From contig JAGZMM010000002.1 in NCBI GenBank assembly GCA_018364155.1, positions 300,909 through 364,908 on the forward strand: a stretch of DNA of 64,000 bases, given 5' to 3'. The translations under genes and the position numbers were made by a program. Shown piece after piece: positions 8,285 through 16,254 of the stretch. Each line of letters begins with the position of its first letter. Position 1 is the stretch's first letter. This DNA is from Clostridiales bacterium. Lineage in GTDB: Bacteria; Bacillota; Clostridia; Oscillospirales; Acutalibacteraceae. The notes under the pieces are model-generated. The model was not told the DNA's origin, did no database searches, and worked only from the letters and a program-made list of their open reading frames with translations.

Positions 8285-8536
8285 ATGGTAAAATTGAGTG
8301 TATGTATCGGAAGCGCATGTCATATCAAAGGGTCCCACAGCGTGATTACTACGTTCCAGCGGCTGATTAAGGAGCATGAGCTGGAGGGTAAGGTGGAGCT
8401 GATGGGCGTATTCTGCCTGGGCCATTGTACCGAAGCAGTCTCGGTGAAAATCGGCGACAGCGACATTTACAGTGTTTCCGGCGCCACAGCGGAGAACTTT
8501 TTTAATACCCAGGTGCTCCCGCTGGTAGAGTCCTGA
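8285..8536 (+). CDS. Thioredoxin-like [2Fe-2S] ferredoxin (NuoE/HfsA-like)
   Basis: Small electron carrier of the NuoE/thioredoxin-like [2Fe-2S] family, 83 aa. Ligand cysteines appear as C7-x4-C12 (CIGSACH) and a C-x3-C pair in VFCLGHCTEAV, the classical four-ligand spacing. ATG at 8285 preferred over a GTG 9 nt upstream because of SD GGAGAAAAGGTGG. It is the first gene of a three-gene cluster with a PAS-containing [FeFe]-hydrogenase homologue and a SpoIIE-type phosphatase, the arrangement of hfs clusters in thermophilic anaerobes. An intrinsic terminator separates it from the next gene, so it may be made in excess. Confidence 0.88.
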   Translation: MVKLSVCIGSACHIKGSHSVITTFQRLIKEHELEGKVELMGVFCLGHCTEAVSVKIGDSDIYSVSGATAENFFNTQVLPLVES

Positions 8537-8603
8537 GAGGGCTGCCCTGCCCTTTAAGAAAACAAGTTTATTTCCCGGGTGCCGTGGCTGCCCGCATTGA
8601 TGC

Positions 8604-8651
8604 CGCTTATCCCGAACCAGCGGGCCGGGATAAGCGTTTGTTTTATTTTTT
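8604..8651 (+). terminator. Intrinsic terminator/attenuator inside the hydrogenase cluster
   Basis: Perfect 11-bp stem CGCTTATCCCG (8604-8614) / CGGGATAAGCG (8626-8636), then TTTGTTTTATTTTTT. It lies 27 nt before the start of the hydrogenase-like gene. No separate promoter is evident downstream, so expression of the next two genes must read through or be controlled here. Confidence 0.85.
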
Positions 8652-8678
8652 CGCCGCTGGAGAAATGGCGGAGACAAT

Positions 8679-10376
8679 ATGAGTATCATCCAGTTTAAGG
8701 AAGCCAACTGTAAAAGCTGCTATAAATGTATCCGGACCTGTGACGTCAAGGCGATCTCTTTTTCCAACGAACAGGCCCGCATTATTCCAGAAGCCTGCAT
8801 CCTGTGCGGGAAATGTACGCTGGTATGTCCCCAGAACGCCAAGCAGGTGTCCAGCGACCTGCCCATTATCGAAGGCTATCGAAAGACCGGCGCTAAGATT
8901 TACGCCAGCGTGGCACCCTCCTATGTGGCTGCCTTCCCGGGCAAGAGCTTTACCGCCTTGTCCGCCGCTCTCAAGCGGCTGGGCTTTGCCCATGTGGAGG
9001 AAACGGCCATCGGCGCCACCCAGGTCAGCCGGGAATACATGCGGCTGATGGAAGAAAAGAAAATGCGAAACATCATCACCACCTGCTGCCCTACTTCGGT
9101 GATGTTAGTGGAGAAATATTATCCTGAGCTCGTTCCCTTTATTGCGCCGGTAGTGTCTCCGGCGGTGGCTCATGCCCGGATGATGAAAAAAGCCTACGGT
9201 GACGACATTAAGGTGGTGTTCGTAGGTCCCTGCATCTCCAAAAAGCAGGAAGCCAAGACCGGGCGGGACATCAATGCCGTTTTGATGTTCGAGGAGCTCA
9301 AGGACTGGCTGGAGAAAGAAGAAATCTGCATCTCCGAGCCGGATGAAAACCCGGCCGAAATGCACGAAACCGTCAGCCGTCTCTATCCCTCGCCCGGCGG
9401 CATCCTCAGCACCATTCCCCGGGCAGCCCGCGGGAAATATAAGAGCGTGGCAGTGGACGGGCTCAATCGTTGTATCCAGATGCTCGATTCCATTCGGGAC
9501 TATAACATCGGGGGCTATTTTATCGAAATGAGCGCCTGTTCCGGTTCCTGCGTGGAAGGGCCAGGGCTCAAAAGCTTCGAAACGCCCTTCCTCATTTCCA
9601 AGGACCTGCTGTTGCGCAATTCTCAGAAGAAAACCGAAACCCCGCCGGTCCCCTCCGAAGAGACCCGCACGGACTTCTTCGCCGTCTATAACCGCACCAT
9701 GGTCCACGACAAAGTCCCCGACGACGAGACCATCAAAGAAATTCTCGCCCGCATCGGCAAGACCACGCCCGAATCCATGCTCAACTGCGGCGCCTGCGGC
9801 TATCCCACCTGCCGGGAAAAAGCCATCGCCGTTTACCAGGGCAAGGCGGATCTGAAAATGTGCCTGCCCTACATGCGTGAAAAGGCGGAGAGCATGTCCA
9901 ACGTCATCCTGGAGAACACTCCGAATGCCATCTTCATGCTCGACCAGGAGTTTATGGTGCTCCAGTATAACCGGGCGGCCGGGCGGATGTTTGACCTGAC
10001 GGAAGCACAAACGGTGGGCATGCCCATCGAGCTGGTGCTGCCGGCGGAGGATTTTGAACTGGTCAAAACCACCGGGAACCCCGTCTTTAATTCTCCCCGG
10101 GAGATGAAGGACGGGAAGCTTTCCATCGAGCAGACCATCGTTCCCGTACCCAATGGGGACTACCTGGTCATCGCCCGGGACGTAACCGAGGAGCGGGAGA
10201 ATCACCGTAAAACCGAAGAGTTCCGCCGGGAAACGGTGGAGATCACCCAGAAGGTCATCGATAAGCAGATGCGGGTGGCCCAGGAAATCGCCAGCCTTTT
10301 GGGCGAAACCACCGGCGAAACCAAGGCGGCTCTTACCAAGCTCAAAAAGTCCATCGCCCAGGGGGACCGGCTATGA
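8679..10376 (+). CDS. Sensory [FeFe]-hydrogenase-like protein with PAS domain (group C, HfsB-like)
   Basis: 565-aa cytosolic protein combining an [FeFe]-hydrogenase fold with a signalling tail. Order: two 4Fe-4S ferredoxin sites (C11, C14, C17, C21 and C40, C43, C46, C50); hydrogenase domain about residues 70-310 with H-cluster loops TTCCP (C136/C137), VGPCISKKQEA (C185) and SACSGSC (C287/C291); an extra Fe-S CGACGYPTC...KMC motif (about 366-393); a PAS domain (about 405-510); and a helical C-terminus. The loop sequences deviate from the catalytic consensus (usual TSCCPxW, MPCxxKxxE and MACPGGC), as in group C sensory enzymes. It may sense H2 or redox state and signal to the phosphatase encoded next, whose start overlaps by 4 nt. 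No kinase domain is present. Confidence 0.9.
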   Translation: MSIIQFKEANCKSCYKCIRTCDVKAISFSNEQARIIPEACILCGKCTLVCPQNAKQVSSDLPIIEGYRKTGAKIYASVAPSYVAAFPGKSFTALSAALKRLGFAHVEETAIGATQVSREYMRLMEEKKMRNIITTCCPTSVMLVEKYYPELVPFIAPVVSPAVAHARMMKKAYGDDIKVVFVGPCISKKQEAKTGRDINAVLMFEELKDWLEKEEICISEPDENPAEMHETVSRLYPSPGGILSTIPRAARGKYKSVAVDGLNRCIQMLDSIRDYNIGGYFIEMSACSGSCVEGPGLKSFETPFLISKDLLLRNSQKKTETPPVPSEETRTDFFAVYNRTMVHDKVPDDETIKEILARIGKTTPESMLNCGACGYPTCREKAIAVYQGKADLKMCLPYMREKAESMSNVILENTPNAIFMLDQEFMVLQYNRAAGRMFDLTEAQTVGMPIELVLPAEDFELVKTTGNPVFNSPREMKDGKLSIEQTIVPVPNGDYLVIARDVTEERENHRKTEEFRRETVEITQKVIDKQMRVAQEIASLLGETTGETKAALTKLKKSIAQGDRL

Positions 10377-11545
10377 AAAGCTACTATTACGAAACGAGCT
10401 GGGGAAGCCTGTTTAAGCACGGGGAAGAGCTGTGCGGCGACAAGGTGGAAATTGTAAAAAACGGCACCGATACCACCATGGTACTGGCAGACGGCCTGGG
10501 GAGCGGCGTCAAGGCCAACATTCTTGCTTCCCTGACCAGTAAGATCGTGTCCACCATGCTAAACGCGGGCGCCGATATCCCTGACGTCATCGAAACCATG
10601 GCGTCCACCCTCCCGGTCTGCCAAGAGCGGCTGGTGGCCTATTCCACCTTTACCTTCCTGCGCGTCAGCCCCACTGGGGAAGCCCACATCGTGGAGTACG
10701 ACAACCCGCCTCTTATCGTTCTGCGCGACGGCAAGAGCCTGGACCTGCCCCGCACAGAGGTGGAGATCGAGGGAAAGCTCATTAAGGAAACCAATATCCA
10801 GCTGCAGCCGGGGGACTTTTGCGTTTTCTTTTCCGACGGCGTTATCCACGCGGGCATCGGCAAGCTGCTCAATTTGGGCTGGCAGCAGGAGAACGTGGTG
10901 GAGTACCTGGAAAAGGCCTATCGGAAGGACGCCTCCGCCCACTATATGCAGACCCAGCTTCTCGCCGCCTGCAACAGCCTCTATATGGAATCCCCCGGGG
11001 ACGATACCACCGTGGCCGTATGCAAGGTGCGCCTACCAAACGTAGCGTATGTGATGGTGGGCCCGCCGGTGGACAGCAAGGAGGACGAAATCCTGGTTAA
11101 CGAGCTTTTGCATTTTGACGGTACGAAGATCGTCTGCGGCGGCACCACCTCCCAGATCGTCTGCAGGGTGTCCGGCCGGGAAATCCGCACCATGATCGAC
11201 TACATTTCTCCCGATGTGCCGCCTATCGCCAAGATCGAAGGGATCGACCTGGTGACCGAGGGCGTCATCACGCTAGGCAAAGCGCTGGAACTGATGAAAA
11301 AGTACGAGCAGGGCGGAGTAGGACGGGACAACGCCCTCAATTACAAGAAGGACGGCGCCCACCTGCTGGCCCAGAAGCTAATCCTCGAATGCACGGGGGC
11401 CAAGTTCGTAGTGGGGCGCGCCCTCAACCCGGCCCATCAGAACCCCGACATGCCCATCGACCTGAGCATCAAGCTGCGCCTGGTGCAGGAGATTGCCGAT
11501 TGTCTGCGACGGATGGACAAAGAGGTCGTGGTGGAATACCATTAA
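10373..11545 (+). CDS. SpoIIE/PP2C-type serine phosphatase (HfsC-like)
   Basis: 390-aa protein, translationally coupled (ATGA overlap) to the PAS-hydrogenase gene. Residues 1-215 form a PPM/SpoIIE phosphatase domain: early aspartate/glycine motif MVLADGLGSGVKAN, then FCVFFSDGVIHAG and the late ESPGDDTTVAVCKV metal-site motif. Residues 220-390 form a second domain (VGPPVDSKEDEILVNELLHFDGTKIVCGGTT) that I do not recognise. It probably reverses serine/threonine phosphorylation of an anti-anti-sigma-type or other target in response to the hydrogenase sensor. The substrate is not in the window. Followed by a strong terminator. Confidence 0.88.
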   Translation: MKSYYYETSWGSLFKHGEELCGDKVEIVKNGTDTTMVLADGLGSGVKANILASLTSKIVSTMLNAGADIPDVIETMASTLPVCQERLVAYSTFTFLRVSPTGEAHIVEYDNPPLIVLRDGKSLDLPRTEVEIEGKLIKETNIQLQPGDFCVFFSDGVIHAGIGKLLNLGWQQENVVEYLEKAYRKDASAHYMQTQLLAACNSLYMESPGDDTTVAVCKVRLPNVAYVMVGPPVDSKEDEILVNELLHFDGTKIVCGGTTSQIVCRVSGREIRTMIDYISPDVPPIAKIEGIDLVTEGVITLGKALELMKKYEQGGVGRDNALNYKKDGAHLLAQKLILECTGAKFVVGRALNPAHQNPDMPIDLSIKLRLVQEIADCLRRMDKEVVVEYH

Positions 11546-11575
11546 GGGGCTCTTTGACCGACTGGCAAAGAACCA

Positions 11576-11623
11576 AACGCCTGGAAGAAACGAGTCATAT
11601 GCTCGTTTTTTCCAGGCGTTTTT
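11576..11623 (+). terminator. Terminator of the hydrogenase/phosphatase cluster
   Basis: Stem AACGCCTGGAA..AAACGAG / CTCGTTT..TTCCAGGCGTT with T-tail. From 11624 to 11771 I see no gene. Confidence 0.88.
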
Positions 11624-11771
11624 CTGTGGAGTTGCGTTGCATAGTAACGGTTAACATAGGAATGGCCAAAAGAGGACATTTCAGATATGATCAACATGGC
11701 AGCGACAAAAGACATCTCTGAACCCCCTTTTTTCCTGCGTTTCTTTCAGGAAAAGAGCCGCGAACACAGTT

Positions 11772-11951
11772 TCATATTTTTTCGCCGGTGTCTTTCATGG
11801 TAAAAATGGAATCATATTTGCAATTCAATGCCTCTGCAATGCGAATCAACTCTTTTTCGGAAAAGTTATCCTCTCTCAACTTATTGCTAAAGTTGCTTTG
11901 TTTATATCCAAGGCTTTCCGCCAGTTCTTTTATCTTCTTATTTCTTTTAGT
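11772..11951 (-). pseudogene. Truncated XRE-type helix-turn-helix protein (N-terminus lost)
   Basis: The minus strand has an open frame ending at 11772 that reads IKELAESLGYKQSNFSNKLR, then FSEKELIRIAEALNCKYDSIF. This is the helix 2-5 part of a short Cro/CI-type regulator. The frame opens directly after a TGA (11952-11954) and has no usable start codon. The first helix that normally precedes it is missing or out of frame in the AT-rich DNA upstream. It is probably a decayed gene. Base composition (AT-rich) differs from its neighbours. Confidence 0.6.
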
Positions 11952-12085
11952 TCATAAATATTTTACATTTTTTCTTCGTATGAAAATATATTGAATTCAT
12001 TCACTTATATTTGAACAAATACATAAATAACATAAGATTATTAATATCAATCAATTCAATCGTGTGTATAACTATTTCTCCTCAT

Positions 12086-12113
12086 TTGATTTCATTTTGC
12101 CAAAATGTATAAT
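12086..12113 (+). promoter_or_regulatory. Promoter of the small XRE regulator gene
   Basis: TTGATT (12086-12091), 16-nt spacer, TATAAT (12108-12113), giving a leader of about 115 nt before the start at 12234. Confidence 0.65.
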
Positions 12114-12233
12114 AAAAAAAGCGAAGGTTGGTAAATTGGATAAGCGCTTCGGAAAAAAGTAAGAATCATCATGAACAACATTTCCAAAAGAACAATCAGC
12201 CGAATATAACCATTAGAAATGGAGAGAACAAAT

Positions 12234-12440
12234 ATGCTGCGTTTGCGGGTGAAGGAGTTGCTGGAGGAACAGGGAAGATCAAAATACTGGCTGTTCAAGC
12301 AGATGGGAATGAGCTACCAAAGTATAAGCCGTATGCTCAATAACCAGACGCAATCCATACGGTTTGAGTGTATGGATACGCTTTGTCAGCTTTTTCACTG
12401 CTCTTTGCAGGAGCTCTTCGAGTATTCTGATGAAGAATAG
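12234..12440 (+). CDS. Small XRE/Cro-type helix-turn-helix regulator
   Basis: 68-aa DNA-binding protein consisting only of an HTH domain: MLRLRVKELLEEQGRSKYWL, then the recognition helix region MGMSYQSISRMLNNQTQSIRF and CMDTLCQLFHCSLQELFEY. Start at 12234 follows an SD (GGAGAG); an in-frame ATG at 12219 has none. YozG-like proteins of this kind usually repress a neighbouring gene or belong to mobile elements. It lies beside a broken HTH gene and a repeat-rich noncoding stretch, suggesting an old integration site. Target unknown. Confidence 0.85.
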   Translation: MLRLRVKELLEEQGRSKYWLFKQMGMSYQSISRMLNNQTQSIRFECMDTLCQLFHCSLQELFEYSDEE

Positions 12441-12476
12441 GGGATGCATGCCCTTTTCGATGACCCCCAGGCTGCC

Positions 12477-12520
12477 CCTTTCTTTTGCGCCGCCAAAAGA
12501 AAGAGGCGAAAGAAAAGGCG
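12477..12520 (+). repeat. Dispersed repeat, copy A
   Basis: Contains the inverted repeat TTTCTTTTG-N6-CAAAAGAAA (12479-12502), followed by GAGGCGAAAGAAAAGGCG. First of four related copies in 12.48-13.10 kb. Confidence 0.6.
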
Positions 12521-12590
12521 TCGGGAGGGGAAACGGCAAGAATTGGCTGCTTTTTCTCCTTAAAATGCACTTTTCCAAAGCTCTTTTGTT

Positions 12591-12637
12591 GTTCATTTCT
12601 TTTGCGTCGCCAAAAGAAACGAACCAAAGAAAAGGCG
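12591..12637 (+). repeat. Dispersed repeat, copy B
   Basis: GTTCA plus inverted repeat TTTCTTTTG-N6-CAAAAGAAA (12596-12619), then CGAACCAAAGAAAAGGCG. Copy C is nearly its reverse complement. Confidence 0.65.
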
Positions 12638-12877
12638 ATTCAAGGGGGAAAAAGACGCTAGGAACGGGGACACAAATTTTTCCCCCTTGAAAATCCCCCT
12701 CGCATCGGAGGAGGGCAGGGGAAAGAAAACAAGATTTGGTGAAATACAGTCACAGAACCCCGTCAACCAGCAACTTTGGTTGTGACTCCCTTTCACAAGC
12801 CCTGCCAAGCGGACAGAGGGATTCTTAAGGGAGAAAAACCTTTTCCCCGATTTTTACGCCGTTTTTCTCCCTTAAGC

Positions 12878-12924
12878 CGCCCTTTCTTTGGTTCCTTTCT
12901 TTCGGCGGAGCGAAAGAAATGAAC
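12878..12924 (-). repeat. Dispersed repeat, copy C (inverted relative to B)
   Basis: Reverse complement reads GTTCATTTCTTTCG-N6-CGAAAGAAA, then GGAACCAAAGAAAGGGCG, matching copy B at most positions. The 12441-13334 stretch has no supported gene, only these repeats. Confidence 0.65.
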
Positions 12925-12953
12925 ACGATGTCAGGTAAGAACCGGACGGAAAA
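12913..12953 (+). repeat. Direct repeat, first copy (about 41 bp)
   Basis: AAAGAAATGAACACGATGTC followed by AGGTA and a GAA.CGGAC.GAAAA tail. It recurs with few changes at 13085-13125. It begins inside copy C of the dispersed repeat. Confidence 0.6.
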
Positions 12954-13062
12954 GGCCGACTGCGGCAAAGCGGAAAACGGATTCTTTGCAAAACTCGGTA
13001 TAAGAAAAGCTGGAAAATTATAGGCTCACTTTTCAAATGACCTTTCCGAGTGCCCATTTCGT

Positions 13063-13098
13063 GCCCATTTCTTTTGGCAGCGCAAAAGAAATGAACAC
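13063..13098 (+). repeat. Dispersed repeat, copy D
   Basis: ATTTCTTTTG-N6-CAAAAGAAAT (13067-13092), the same palindrome as in copies A-C. Confidence 0.6.
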
Positions 13099-13125
13099 GA
13101 TGTCAGGTAGAAATCGGACAGAAAA
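13085..13125 (+). repeat. Direct repeat, second copy (about 41 bp)
   Basis: Shares AAAGAAATGAACACGATGTC and the CGGAC-type tail with 12913-12953; spaced 172 bp from it. Confidence 0.6.
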
Positions 13126-13334
13126 TTCCGACGAAAGCCGTCTAAGAAAAATAAAAAGGTATGCCCCGGCGTATCCTGTACAAGCCACAAGAGCCAAACC
13201 CGGATTTTTTCCGAAAACATCAAAAAAGGACGCAAAAAGCCTAGCAGGAACCCTAAAAATGTATCGGAAAGAACCAAAGGATAACTTGTTAAAATATTCA
13301 CAAAATTCTCGGGGAAAGGAGGGCAAAGTTGTAC

Positions 13335-13363
13335 TTGCGTTTTACAGAGTGGTTTGATAAAAT
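13335..13363 (+). promoter_or_regulatory. Promoter of adhE
   Basis: TTGCGT (13335-13340), 17-nt spacer, TAAAAT (13358-13363). The -10 lies inside the Rex-like operator. Confidence 0.7.
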
Positions 13364-13371
13364 ATTAACAA
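13354..13371 (+). promoter_or_regulatory. Rex (NADH/NAD redox repressor) operator-like palindrome
   Basis: TTGATAA-AATA-TTAACAA: one mismatch to the clostridial Rex pattern TTGTTAA-N4-TTAACAA. It covers the adhE -10 box. Rex normally represses adhE until NADH accumulates. The rex gene itself is not in the window. Confidence 0.7.
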
Positions 13372-13480
13372 TCTCACCGGGTAAACTGTAACGATACCCG
13401 TGGAGAACCATCATCCGCAATCATTCCGCTTCGGCGGACATACCTTGCCCGAAACGCTCGATTTAGAAAGGGGAATTCTC

Positions 13481-16126
13481 ATGGCAAATCAGAAACAAGC
13501 TCCCGTGGAAACCGATGCGATGATCAACGACCTGGTGGAAAAGGCCCAGCGGGCCCTCGAAGGCTATATGAGCCTCAACCAGGAGCAGGTGGACAAAATC
13601 GTCCACGCCATGACCTTGGCAGGCCTGGATCAGCACCTGTATCTGGCCAAGCTTGCGGTGGAGGAAACCGGCCGCGGCGTGGTAGAGGATAAGGTCATTA
13701 AGAACAGCTTCGCCACCGAATATATCTGGCACAGCATTAAAAACGAAAAGACCGTCGGCGTCGTAGCGGAAAACGAGATGGAGGGCTATGTGGAAGTGGC
13801 CGAGCCGGTGGGCGTCATTGCGGGCGTTACCCCGGTGACGAACCCTACCTCCACGACCATGTTCAAGTCTCTTATCGCCACCAAGACCCGCAATCCCATT
13901 ATTTTCGCTTTCCATCCCAGCGCCCAGAAGTGCTCGGTGGAGGCGGCCCGCATTCTGCGCGACGCCGCTGTCAAAAACGGTGCGCCGGAAAACTGCATCC
14001 AGTGGGTGGAATACCCCTCCATTGAGGCTACCACCGCCCTGATGAATCATCCGGGCGTGGCCCTGATCCTTGCCACCGGCGGCTCCGGCATGGTCCGAAG
14101 CGCCTACAGCGCCGGTAAACCGGCTCTGGGCGTTGGCCCTGGCAACGTGCCCTGCTACATCAACAAGGACGTGGACATCGAGCGCGCCTGCACCGACCTG
14201 ATGCTCTCGAAAACCTTTGACAACGGCATGATCTGCGCCTCTGAGCAGGCGGTTATCGTCGATAAAGAGATCTCCGGCCGGTTTGAGGAGATCATGGCGG
14301 CCAACAACTGTTATTTCCTCACGCCCGAGGAAACCGTGAAGGTGACCGACTACGTCATCAACAAGGAAAAGATGGCGGTCAATCCGGCGGTGGTCGGCAA
14401 GGCAGCTTCTTGGATTGCCGAGCAGGCGGGGGTCAAGGTCCCGGAGAAAACAAAGATTTTGCTTGCAAAGCTTCCCTATCCCTCCAGAAAGTACCCCCTT
14501 TCCCTGGAAAAGCTGTCCCCGGTGCTGGCCTACTTTGTCTGTGAAGACGACAAGCAGGGCTTCCAGTACGCCAAAACCATGCTGGAGCTGGGCGGTCTCG
14601 GCCATTCCGCGGTTATCCATTCCAACAACGAAGCCCTCTGCAAAGCCTACGGCGAAGCCATGAAGGTGGGCCGCGTCATTGCCAACCAGCCTTCCTCCCA
14701 GGGCGCCATCGGCGATATTTACAACACCAACACTCCGTCCTTAACCCTGGGCTGCGGTTCTTTCGGCCGGAATTCCACCACCTCCAACGTTTCTTCCGTC
14801 AACCTGATCAATAAGAAACGCCTTGCCAAAAGGAGAGTCAATATGCAGTGGTTCAAAATTCCGCCGAAGATCTACTTTGAGAACGACTCGGTCCAGTATT
14901 TGGAGAAAATGCCGGACATCTCCCGTGCCTTTATCGTCACCGACCCGATGATGGTAAAGCTCGGCTATACCGACAAGGTGCTCTATTACCTTCGCAAGCG
15001 CCAGCATTACTGCCACTGCGAGATTTTCTCCGAGGTGGAGCCCGATCCGTCGGTGGAGTGCATCATGCGCGGCGTGGACGCGATGAACCAGTTTAAGCCT
15101 GACGTGATCATCGCCCTGGGCGGCGGCTCCGCCATCGACGCGGCCAAGGGCATGTGGCTCTTCTACGAGCACCCGGACACCGACTTTGACGGCCTGCGCA
15201 TGCGCTTTTTGGATATCCGCAAGCGCGCCTTCCATTACCCGAACCTGGGCAATAAGACCAAGCTTGTGGCCATCCCCACCACCTCTGGCACCGGTTCGGA
15301 GGTCACCTCCTTCGCCGTCATCACCGATAAGCAGAACGGCAATATCAAGTACCCCCTGGCCGACTATGAGCTGACTCCGGACGTGGCCATCATCGATCCG
15401 CAGTTCGTCATGACTATGCCCAAGTCCATCACCGCTGATACCGGCATGGATGTACTCACCCACGCCATCGAGGCCTATGTGTCCACCCTGGCGTCCGATT
15501 ATACCAACGGTCTGGCAGTCAAGGCCATCGAGCTGGTGTTCAAGTACCTGCCTGCCAGCTACCATGAGAACGACCCGGTCGCCCGCGAGAAGATGCACAA
15601 CGCCTCCTGCATCGCCGGCATGGCCTTCAGTAACGCCTTTTTGGGCATCAACCATTCTCTGGCCCATAAGCTGGGCGGTGAGTTCCACATTCCCCATGGC
15701 CGTGCCAACGCCGTGATTCTGCCCTATGTCATCGCCTACAATGCCCAGAAGCCCACCAAGTTTGTCTCCTTCCCCAAATACGGCAAGTTCGTAGCTGACT
15801 ACCGCTATGCCCAGATTGCCCGGTTCTTGAACCTGGGCGGGACTACCCAGGAGGAGCAGGTGCAGGCGCTCATCGACGCCATCCGTAGGCTGATGAAGGA
15901 GCTGAATATGCCCATGTCCCTCAAGGAGTGCGGCATTTCCGAAGCAGAGTTCATGGCAAAGGTTCCCCAGCTGGCAGAAAACGCCTTTGAGGACCAGTGC
16001 ACCACCGCCAATCCCCGTTACCCGCTCATCTCCGAGCTTGAAGAAATCCTCAAAAAAGCCTATTATGGCGAAACGGAGAAAGAAGCCGAAGAACAGCCGG
16101 CCGAGGCTCAAAAAGAGGCCGAATAA
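13481..16126 (+). CDS. adhE: Bifunctional acetaldehyde-CoA/alcohol dehydrogenase
   Basis: Converts acetyl-CoA to acetaldehyde and then ethanol, reoxidising two NADH; normally forms cytosolic spirosomes. The 881-aa protein starts MANQKQAPVETDAMINDLVEKAQ (SD AGAAAGGGG at 13466). The N-terminal aldehyde dehydrogenase domain (residues 1-440) has catalytic Cys252 in MICASEQA and GGSGMVRSAYSAGKPALGVG as cofactor region. The linker is followed by an iron-dependent alcohol dehydrogenase domain (about 455-860) with GGGSAIDAAK and the metal-binding histidine motif INHSLAHKLGGEFHIPHG. The C-terminal 20 residues are Glu/Ala-rich. The codons for the linker form an SD (AAAGGAGAG) 7 nt before the in-frame Met455 codon, so a separate ADH domain might also be made. 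Confidence 0.97.
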   Translation: MANQKQAPVETDAMINDLVEKAQRALEGYMSLNQEQVDKIVHAMTLAGLDQHLYLAKLAVEETGRGVVEDKVIKNSFATEYIWHSIKNEKTVGVVAENEMEGYVEVAEPVGVIAGVTPVTNPTSTTMFKSLIATKTRNPIIFAFHPSAQKCSVEAARILRDAAVKNGAPENCIQWVEYPSIEATTALMNHPGVALILATGGSGMVRSAYSAGKPALGVGPGNVPCYINKDVDIERACTDLMLSKTFDNGMICASEQAVIVDKEISGRFEEIMAANNCYFLTPEETVKVTDYVINKEKMAVNPAVVGKAASWIAEQAGVKVPEKTKILLAKLPYPSRKYPLSLEKLSPVLAYFVCEDDKQGFQYAKTMLELGGLGHSAVIHSNNEALCKAYGEAMKVGRVIANQPSSQGAIGDIYNTNTPSLTLGCGSFGRNSTTSNVSSVNLINKKRLAKRRVNMQWFKIPPKIYFENDSVQYLEKMPDISRAFIVTDPMMVKLGYTDKVLYYLRKRQHYCHCEIFSEVEPDPSVECIMRGVDAMNQFKPDVIIALGGGSAIDAAKGMWLFYEHPDTDFDGLRMRFLDIRKRAFHYPNLGNKTKLVAIPTTSGTGSEVTSFAVITDKQNGNIKYPLADYELTPDVAIIDPQFVMTMPKSITADTGMDVLTHAIEAYVSTLASDYTNGLAVKAIELVFKYLPASYHENDPVAREKMHNASCIAGMAFSNAFLGINHSLAHKLGGEFHIPHGRANAVILPYVIAYNAQKPTKFVSFPKYGKFVADYRYAQIARFLNLGGTTQEEQVQALIDAIRRLMKELNMPMSLKECGISEAEFMAKVPQLAENAFEDQCTTANPRYPLISELEEILKKAYYGETEKEAEEQPAEAQKEAE

Positions 16127-16149
16127 CAAAAGAATCCACAGTTTTTTCT

Positions 16150-16185
16150 GGACGCGGACGGCGAAAGCCATCCGCGTCCTTTTTC
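16150..16185 (+). terminator. Terminator of adhE
   Basis: Stem GGACGCGGACGGC / GCCATCCGCGTCC with a GAAA loop and TTTTT tail. Confidence 0.92.
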
Positions 16186-16189
16186 ATCC

Positions 16190-16254
16190 GTCACCGAAAC
16201 GAAGGGCCCGACATAGACTGTAGCAGATGTTATACATTGACATCATTCTATAAG
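16190..16254 (+). repeat. 65-bp perfect direct repeat, copy 1
   Basis: Identical at all 65 positions to 17328-17392; the flanking bases differ at once on both sides. It contains TATACATT preceded by ACATAGA 13 nt upstream, loosely like a sporulation sigma-E promoter. Copy 2 is the 5' region of the collagen-like gene. Confidence 0.95.

Noticed and set aside
13037..13357. A 106-codon frame in the repeat-rich region
   Set aside because: It runs through the dispersed repeats, lacks an SD and has no recognisable domain.
13463..16171. Long minus-strand open frames opposite adhE (and similar ones opposite the hydrogenase-like, metG and glnA genes)
   Set aside because: Shadow frames of GC-rich genes; the translations are low-complexity and lack SD or family motifs, while the plus-strand proteins are unmistakable.
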